Source of the DNA: JAAFIP01 sp043728315
Lineage (GTDB): Bacteria; Pseudomonadota; Gammaproteobacteria; Burkholderiales; Burkholderiaceae_C
Direction: 5' to 3'
Length of the DNA: 64,000 nt
Assembly (NCBI GenBank): GCA_043728315.1
Contig: JAYTMT010000150.1
Location: 9,202 to 73,201 of the forward strand
Below the pieces are notes generated by a model that saw only the letters and a list, made by a program, of their open reading frames with translations, ran no database searches and was not told where the DNA came from. This document shows, in pieces, positions 59,150-64,000 of the stretch (position 1 is its first letter; every line of letters starts with the position of its first letter). The translations under genes and the position numbers were made by a program.

Positions 59150-60808
59150 TTACTGGTCTAGTAATTCTTTGGCATGCGCAAGGGTTGCGCTAGAGAGGCG
59201 CTCGCCAGACAGCATGCGGGCAATTTCTGCGACACGCTGCTCACCTGTCACCGGTTGCACATCGCTTAAAGTGGACGCTTGTGCCCGTAGTTTGGTTACC
59301 ACCAGATGCCCGTCAGCGCAGGCGGCCACTTGTGGCAGGTGGGTTACTGCCAAAACTTGCCGGTCTTTTCCAAGCTGCTTCATCAGACGGCCTACAGTTT
59401 CAGCAACAGCACCGCCAACTCCTGAATCTACCTCATCGAAAATCAAGGTTTGCGCCGTGCCTAATTGGCTCGTGGTTACTGCAATAGCCAAAGCAATGCG
59501 AGAGAGCTCGCCGCCCGAGGCCACCTTGCCAACTGCTTTGGGCGTGGCGCCAGGATGCCCCGCTACTAAGAACTCTACTGTTTCCATGCCATAGGGGCTT
59601 GGCTCGCTTGATGCGTGCAGCTTCACTTCAAACAGCCCGCCTTGCATTCCCAAGCCCTGCATGGCTTGCGTGATAGCTAGCGCCAGTTTTTTAGCTTGTT
59701 TGGAGCGGCTGCTGGAAACGGATGATGCCAAGCGGTCAAACTCCTTGCGGGACCCAAGCAGTGCCAGCTCCAAGGCTGCTACATCAGAGCCGCGTTCAAG
59801 CGCCTGTAGCTCAGTTTGCCAAGATGCCAGCAAGGCTGCCAGTGTTTCAGGGCCGCGTTTGTATTTACGTGCCATGGATATCCATGTGGACACCCGCGCA
59901 TCAAGCTGGTCGTAGCTGCTTGGATCCAAATCGGCCGCGCGTGCATAGCTGTGCAGGCTGCGTGCCACGTCTTCAATTTGCGCAAGCGCTTGGTTCAAAA
60001 TGCTGCTGTATTCCGCAAAACGAGGCTCCAAATGCTCCTTGCTTTGCAGTGCTTGGGTCACTTTGGACAGCGCAAGCAAAGCGCCTTTATCGTCTGCTTC
60101 CAGCAGTTCCACGCTGGTTTGCGCCGCTTCGAGCAAGCTTTGTGCATGGGCCAGGCGGGTGTGCTGGGTGTTGAGATCTTCCCACTCGCCCATTTGCGGC
60201 GCGAGTTTGCTAAGCTCGCCAATTTGCCAGATCAAGCGCTCTTGTTCGCGGCTATTTTGTTCGGATTGTGCGCGGGCTTTTTCTACATGCTGGCTGCATT
60301 GTCGCCATGCTTGCCATGCTGCGTGCAAAGGCTTGGTGTCAATGCCCGCATAGGCATCGAGTAGTCCACGCACCGCGTCGGGTCGGGTCAGTGCCGCCCA
60401 AGCGTGTTGGCCATGAATATCTACCAGTTGATCCCCAATCTCGCGCAGTTGCGTTGCGGTGGCTGGGCTTCCGTTGATCCAGGCGCGGCTCTTACCCTGT
60501 GCGTCAATAGAGCGGCGTAAAAGCAAGCTGTCTTCTATAGAAAATCCCGCTTCCTCAAGCCAAGGCGCAATGCTTGAGCCAGCCTCAAACTCAGCACTGA
60601 TTTCCGCACGCGCACAGCCTTCACGTACCACGCCTGCGTCGGCCCGGCTGCCCAACACCAATTGCACAGCATCGATCAAAATCGATTTACCAGCGCCAGT
60701 TTCTCCTGTAAGCACGGTAAAGCCATTAGAAATATCCAAATCTAAAGCCTGCACGATCACGAAGTCGCGCAGGCTGATGCGTTTAAGGCCGCTATTGGCA
60801 ACATGCAT
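59150..60808 (-). CDS. recN: DNA repair protein RecN
   Basis: A 552-residue SMC-like ATPase of double-strand break repair. Walker A TGETGAGKS ends at residue 42; the signature ASGGELSRIALA and Walker B TLIFDEVDSGVGG lie near the C-terminus, with coiled coils between. The ATG at 60808 follows GGAGG and begins MHVANSGLKRISLRDF; upstream in-frame residues overlap nadK and do not fit. It starts two bases after nadK ends. Confidence 0.96.
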   Translation of the reverse strand: MHVANSGLKRISLRDFVIVQALDLDISNGFTVLTGETGAGKSILIDAVQLVLGSRADAGVVREGCARAEISAEFEAGSSIAPWLEEAGFSIEDSLLLRRSIDAQGKSRAWINGSPATATQLREIGDQLVDIHGQHAWAALTRPDAVRGLLDAYAGIDTKPLHAAWQAWRQCSQHVEKARAQSEQNSREQERLIWQIGELSKLAPQMGEWEDLNTQHTRLAHAQSLLEAAQTSVELLEADDKGALLALSKVTQALQSKEHLEPRFAEYSSILNQALAQIEDVARSLHSYARAADLDPSSYDQLDARVSTWISMARKYKRGPETLAALLASWQTELQALERGSDVAALELALLGSRKEFDRLASSVSSSRSKQAKKLALAITQAMQGLGMQGGLFEVKLHASSEPSPYGMETVEFLVAGHPGATPKAVGKVASGGELSRIALAIAVTTSQLGTAQTLIFDEVDSGVGGAVAETVGRLMKQLGKDRQVLAVTHLPQVAACADGHLVVTKLRAQASTLSDVQPVTGEQRVAEIARMLSGERLSSATLAHAKELLDQ

Positions 60809-60809
60809 A

Positions 60810-61694
60810 TCAAGCACCTCCCTCGTTCCAATGCAGTTTTTTGCGCAGCGTGTCAAAGTAGCTCCATCCTTTAGGGTGCAAAAACCGCACATGGTGCTCA
60901 GACCGCCGAACAATGATGCGGTCTCCTTTGAGTAGGGAGGCTAAAGACTGCATGTCAAAATTCGCGCTTGCATCTTTCCCAGCTACTAATTCAATAGCTA
61001 TATCTGATGCATCTGCTATGACAATGGGGCGATTGGACAGTGTGTGTGGCGCAATTGGCACCAGTACCCAGCCGGGCAAGGAGGGGTGTAATAACGGCCC
61101 GCCAGCCGACAAAGAATAGGCCGTAGCACCCGTGGGAGTGGCAATAATCAAGCCGTCAGCGCGTTGGTTGGCCACAAAGCGCCCATCCACTTCTACACGC
61201 AACTCCACCATGCCAGACGTAGCGCCGCGATTGACCACTACATCGTTCATGGCCAGTGCATCAAACACACAGCGCCCGTCGCGCATCACCTGCGCGTGCA
61301 TCAAGCTGCGGTGGTCTTCCTCGTAAGCGCCGCCCAGCATGGCCTCTAAGGTGCTGGCGTAGTCGCCCAAGGGTATATCGGTAATAAAACCCAAACGGCC
61401 TTGGTTGATGCCAATCAAGGGTACGCCATAGCGCGCCAGCTGGCGGCCAATACCCAGCATAGTTCCGTCACCGCCTACCACCAATCCCAAATCGCATTGC
61501 TCACCAATTTGGTCTACATCCAAACTGGCGTAATGCACATTGCCAAGCACAGCAGCCGTGTCGCGCTCCAGGCTCACATCGCATCCAAGACTTAATAAAA
61601 ACCGCGCAATCCCCTCCAAAATCGCACGCGAATCGGGACCCGCATCGGAGTTGTATTTGCCGATGAGTGCAATGTGCTTAAATTGAGGCTGCAT
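60810..61694 (-). CDS. nadK: NAD kinase
   Basis: A 294-residue NAD kinase making NADP. The GGDGTML motif is at 74-80, followed by GINQGRLGFITD and the conserved MNDVVVNRG and TPTGATAYSLSAGG segments. It is divergent from hrcA with 30 bases between them and is followed by recN, the standard order in Betaproteobacteria. Confidence 0.97.
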   Translation of the reverse strand: MQPQFKHIALIGKYNSDAGPDSRAILEGIARFLLSLGCDVSLERDTAAVLGNVHYASLDVDQIGEQCDLGLVVGGDGTMLGIGRQLARYGVPLIGINQGRLGFITDIPLGDYASTLEAMLGGAYEEDHRSLMHAQVMRDGRCVFDALAMNDVVVNRGATSGMVELRVEVDGRFVANQRADGLIIATPTGATAYSLSAGGPLLHPSLPGWVLVPIAPHTLSNRPIVIADASDIAIELVAGKDASANFDMQSLASLLKGDRIIVRRSEHHVRFLHPKGWSYFDTLRKKLHWNEGGA

Positions 61695-61724
61695 AGCTAA
61701 ATTACATCATACTAAAATGCCTCC

Positions 61725-62729
61725 ATGCTCGAAGACCGCGCAAAGTTGTTGTTAAAAGCCTTGGTTGAGCGTTATATCGCTGACGGGCAGCCTGTTGGGT
61801 CACGCACTTTGTCGCGCGCCTCTGGACTAGAGCTGTCTCCCGCCACGATACGCAATGTGATGAGTGATTTAGAGGAGTTAGGGCTGATTGCCAGTCCCCA
61901 CACCTCAGCGGGGCGTGTGCCCACTGCACGGGGCTATCGCCTGTTCGTGGACACTATGCTCACTGCACGCAAGCAAGAGCTTCCAGCGCAGTCTTTGGTG
62001 GCTGACCAGCCGCAAAAAGTGATTTCTAATGCGGCGCATTTACTGTCAAGCTTGTCGCAGTTTGTGGGTGTGGTAGTTGCGCCACGGCGCAGCTCTGTGT
62101 TTCGGCACATTGAGTTCATGCGTTTGTCCGAAAAGCGGGTGCTGTTGATCATCGTAGCTCCTGATGGCGATGTGCAAAACCGTGTGATTTTCACAGAAGC
62201 TGACTACACCCAAAGCCAGTTGATTGAGGCGGGCAATTATGTCAACAGCCATTTTGCGGGTTTGGCCATTGAGCAGGTGCGCGAGCGCTTGCAAGCAGAG
62301 GTGGAGCAACTGCGCTCAGAAATCGCCACCCTGATGCAGGCTGCGGTGCAGGTCAGCTCAGAAGCCATGCTGCAAACCGCAGATGAAGTGGTGATAGCTG
62401 GTGAGCGTAATTTGCTGGCAGTGTCGGATTTTTCCACCGATATGGGCCAACTACGCCGCGCCTTTGACTTGTTTGAGCAAAAAGCGCAAATCATGCGGCT
62501 GTTGGATGTGTCCAGCCAAGCCGAAGGCGTGCGGATTTTCATTGGTGGCGAGAGCCAGTTTGTACCTGTATCTGAGCTGTCTGTGGTGAGCGCGCCCTAC
62601 GAGGTAGATGGCCAAATCGTAGGCACATTGGGCGTGATCGGCCCAACCCGCATGGCTTATGACCGCATGATTCAGATCGTGGACATCACTTCTAAACTAG
62701 TTAGCAACGCCTTAAGCCATAACCGCTAG
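61725..62729 (+). CDS. hrcA: Heat-inducible transcription repressor HrcA
   Basis: A 334-residue HrcA with an N-terminal winged helix (MLEDRAKLLLKALVERYIAD, SRASGLELSPATIRNVMSDL) and the typical IASPHTSAGRVPTARGYRLF motif. It represses heat-shock chaperone genes by binding CIRCE sites. I saw no CIRCE copy in the window, so its own gene does not appear to be under CIRCE control here. Confidence 0.97.
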   Translation: MLEDRAKLLLKALVERYIADGQPVGSRTLSRASGLELSPATIRNVMSDLEELGLIASPHTSAGRVPTARGYRLFVDTMLTARKQELPAQSLVADQPQKVISNAAHLLSSLSQFVGVVVAPRRSSVFRHIEFMRLSEKRVLLIIVAPDGDVQNRVIFTEADYTQSQLIEAGNYVNSHFAGLAIEQVRERLQAEVEQLRSEIATLMQAAVQVSSEAMLQTADEVVIAGERNLLAVSDFSTDMGQLRRAFDLFEQKAQIMRLLDVSSQAEGVRIFIGGESQFVPVSELSVVSAPYEVDGQIVGTLGVIGPTRMAYDRMIQIVDITSKLVSNALSHNR

Positions 62730-62761
62730 CGCGCTCCACTACAATACACGCTGCATGTGCG

Positions 62762-62838
62762 GGGTCGTTAGCTCAGTTGGTTAGAGCAGAGGACTCATAA
62801 TCCTTTGGTCGTAGGTTCAAGTCCTACACGACCCACCA
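62762..62838 (+). tRNA. tRNA with CAT anticodon (elongator Met, or Ile2 after lysidine modification)
   Basis: A 77-base cloverleaf starts GGGTCGTTAGCTCAG and ends in an encoded CCA. The anticodon loop is CTCATAA (anticodon CAT). The acceptor GGGTCGT/ACGACCC and T-arm GGTTCAAGTCC pair well. The TTTGGTCG...TTCAAGTCC part resembles Ile2-type tRNAs, while such sequences are often annotated as Met. The amino acid cannot be settled by eye. Confidence 0.93.
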
Positions 62839-62921
62839 CCGTACAAAGCGCCAAAATGCCCCTTTGCGGGCGTGCTGGTTTTCTACAAAATCGGTGTTTC
62901 TTCTACAATGCTGTGAAAAAC

Positions 62922-63347
62922 CTACGGCTGCCAGTGCTGCACGCCGCTGGTCACAAGGTGCGGCATCAGCTTTTTGTCTAGCGTGGCCAGCGAGGCTTGA
63001 TTGTCCAGTGCGGCTCGAATATAGGCCGCGTCGTAACTGCCACAGCCCAAGCCCATTGCATCAACAAACAGGCTCTCAGCGTCTCGCACGTCCACAAAGT
63101 GCTGAAAGCCAATATCGCTCAGCGATGCAAAAAAATCCTGCGCCGTGGCAAGCGAAACGACTGAGCCTCGGGTTTTGCGCACCAGTTTTGCCGCTACCTC
63201 ATGGCAGCATAGCTGGGTCAAAATCGGGGTAATGTCGCCTTTCTCGGTCGCGAAAAGCAGCGCAGTGGCATATGCTTTGTGCGCTTGTGGGTCGGGCAAC
63301 GGTATGGCCAGCAGAACGCTGGCATCAATTACTACCAGTTCACTCAT
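62922..63347 (-). CDS. PIN-domain ribonuclease (VapC-type toxin)
   Basis: A 141-residue PIN-domain protein starting MSELVVIDASVLLAIP. The first acidic residue (VIDAS) and later acidic residues in GCGSYDAAYIRAA and TLDKKL match the catalytic set of VapC-type RNases. The ATG at 63347 lies inside the end of the upstream gene (eight-base overlap), as in type II toxin-antitoxin pairs. Confidence 0.85.
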   Translation of the reverse strand: MSELVVIDASVLLAIPLPDPQAHKAYATALLFATEKGDITPILTQLCCHEVAAKLVRKTRGSVVSLATAQDFFASLSDIGFQHFVDVRDAESLFVDAMGLGCGSYDAAYIRAALDNQASLATLDKKLMPHLVTSGVQHWQP

Positions 63348-63621
63348 GGCCACGATCACGGTCGCGGCGAACCTCTGCGGTGATGCCACCTCTGGCAGTG
63401 GCTACCACGGGTGATTGTTTGCACATTTTCACCAATGAAGCAATTGCCGCGCTTTGTTGTTTGGCATCGGGTCGGGTTTTAAGCACGATAGATGTGGCTA
63501 CAGTCGCTTTGTGTGGGCGACTAGAGCGGGTGATGCCCACCACAGGAAACATAGCGCCTTGCATGGCTGAGATGCTAAGTGACGGCCTAGCGTTCGGAAT
63601 ACTGTTGGTAGATGCTTTCAT
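63340..63621 (-). CDS. Probable antitoxin partner of the PIN protein
   Basis: A 93-residue basic protein overlapping the PIN gene start by eight bases. The order antitoxin-then-toxin and the overlap support a partner role. The sequence (MKASTNSIPNARPSLSISAM) does not clearly match a known antitoxin family. The C-terminal ARGGITAEVRRDRDRG may be the toxin-binding tail. Confidence 0.6.
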   Translation of the reverse strand: MKASTNSIPNARPSLSISAMQGAMFPVVGITRSSRPHKATVATSIVLKTRPDAKQQSAAIASLVKMCKQSPVVATARGGITAEVRRDRDRGHE

Positions 63622-63803
63622 GCAGCCAGTTTACCGCAATGGCTTTACTCCGTCACCTTTCTTTGCCTGCCGTTGCGTTTTACTTTCTTGTTCCATTCGC
63701 CGTACCTCTGTCGTTTATCCCAGCCAAGGGTGACAGTTTTACGCGGTGGGGTGTGACATTTCTATTTGGGGCTCACATCCGCACGACCCACCACCGCTCG
63801 TGC

Positions 63804-63809
63804 TATAAT
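63804..63809 (+). promoter_or_regulatory. -10 element of tRNA-Arg
   Basis: A consensus TATAAT lies 10 bases before the tRNA-Arg gene. No convincing -35 hexamer is seen 17 bases upstream. Confidence 0.65.
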
Positions 63810-63819
63810 TCGAAGCTTC

Positions 63820-63896
63820 GCGGCTGTAGCTCAGTTGGATAGAGTATCTGGCTACGAACCAGAGGGTCGTGGGTTCAATTCCTGCCAGCCGCACCA
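63820..63896 (+). tRNA. tRNA-Arg (ACG)
   Basis: A 77-base cloverleaf starts GCGGCTGTAGCTCAG, has anticodon loop CTACGAA (anticodon ACG, read as ICG after modification), T-arm GGTTCAATTCC and an encoded CCA. A consensus TATAAT precedes it. Confidence 0.97.
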
Positions 63897-63904
63897 TATG
63901 AATC

Positions 63905-63937
63905 AAGGACTTAGAGTCGAAAGGCTCTAAGTCCTTT
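63905..63937 (+). terminator. Terminator after tRNA-Arg
   Basis: AAGGACTTAGAG (63905-63916) pairs with CTCTAAGTCCTT (63925-63936), an unbroken 12-bp stem, and is followed by TTCTTCTTTC. Confidence 0.8.
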
Positions 63938-64000
63938 CTTCTTTCTGGCGTTCAACATCGTCCTGGTTGCCGTTCGGTTGCCGTTTCTCGAAACCTTCCT
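63911..64000 (-). CDS. Possible partial reading frame entering from the right edge
   Basis: Two minus-strand frames are open from the window edge. One ends with TAA at 63911-63913 and closes with VSRNGNRTATRTMLNARKKK and a few further residues; the other ends with TAG at 63927-63929. Tyrosine-recombinase genes of integrated elements often end this close to a tRNA, and the basic NGNRTAT tail would suit one. The stretch is too short to prove coding. Confidence 0.3.
   Translation of the reverse strand, partial: RKVSRNGNRTATRTMLNARKKKGLRAFRL

Noticed and set aside
61695..61724. CIRCE operator before hrcA
   Set aside because: No TTAGCACTC-N9-GAGTGCTAA-like repeat is present in the short nadK-hrcA gap.
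63612..63842. A 76-residue plus-strand frame before tRNA-Arg
   Set aside because: It runs into the tRNA gene and has no ribosome site or family.

Overview
The window holds a nearly complete Mu-like (transposable) prophage, from the left edge to about 41.7 kb, followed by about 22 kb of bacterial chromosome. The host looks like a betaproteobacterium of the order Burkholderiales, probably Comamonadaceae-like. The basis is gene order (hrcA / nadK-recN, lolB-ispE-tRNAGln-prs-rplY-pth, rapZ) and family resemblance of the proteins; no species can be named from the sequence alone.

Prophage layout. A leftward late operon (7987 down to 145) encodes holin, lytic transglycosylase, Rz with an embedded Rz1, gp25/26/27-like proteins, large terminase, portal, an F-like minor head protein with a C-terminal BECR-type toxin domain, and gpG. 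Next come a leftward lysogeny cluster (repressor, a small lipoprotein, an unknown protein; 9200 down to 8166) and a rightward early operon (9287 to 20661): two tandem Ner-like DNA-binding proteins, a KilA-N protein carrying four 36-bp palindromic repeats, MuA-like DDE transposase, MuB-like ATPase, Gam, an HU-like protein, a c4-type antisense RNA before a P22-type antirepressor, GemA, and a single Mor/C-family activator. Two rightward late operons follow. One (20876 to 25438) covers protease/scaffold, major capsid, decoration protein and tail tube. The other (25555 to about 39869) covers the tape measure, large tail-tip/fibre proteins and hub. No contractile sheath was seen, so a siphovirus-type tail (B3/D3112-like) is inferred. 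The right end carries com, a D12-class adenine methyltransferase, a long RNA hairpin and two small genes ending in a terminator. Compared with Mu, the lysis-to-gpG block is inverted and moved to the left of the repressor.

The most striking unannotated signal is one promoter module in front of all three late operons (7988-8039 minus, 20824-20875 plus, 25506-25554 plus). Each has an ACTTTACTTA box exactly 33 bases before the start codon and a -10-like hexamer exactly 6 bases before it, with no Shine-Dalgarno site. This predicts a Mor/C-activated late regulon made of leaderless mRNAs.

The chromosome right of the prophage starts with a DUF11-repeat surface protein that appears to have lost its 5' end at the prophage junction. 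It continues with a SAM/adenylate-cyclase/ATPase regulator and a berberine-bridge-type flavoenzyme. The next block is core genes: pth, rplY, prs, tRNA-Gln, ispE, lolB and a TPR protein, divergent from mutM - dynamin-like GTPase - mutY. After these come rapZ, recN, nadK, hrcA, a CAT-anticodon tRNA, a PIN-toxin module and tRNA-Arg(ACG). A possible incomplete reading frame begins beyond tRNA-Arg.
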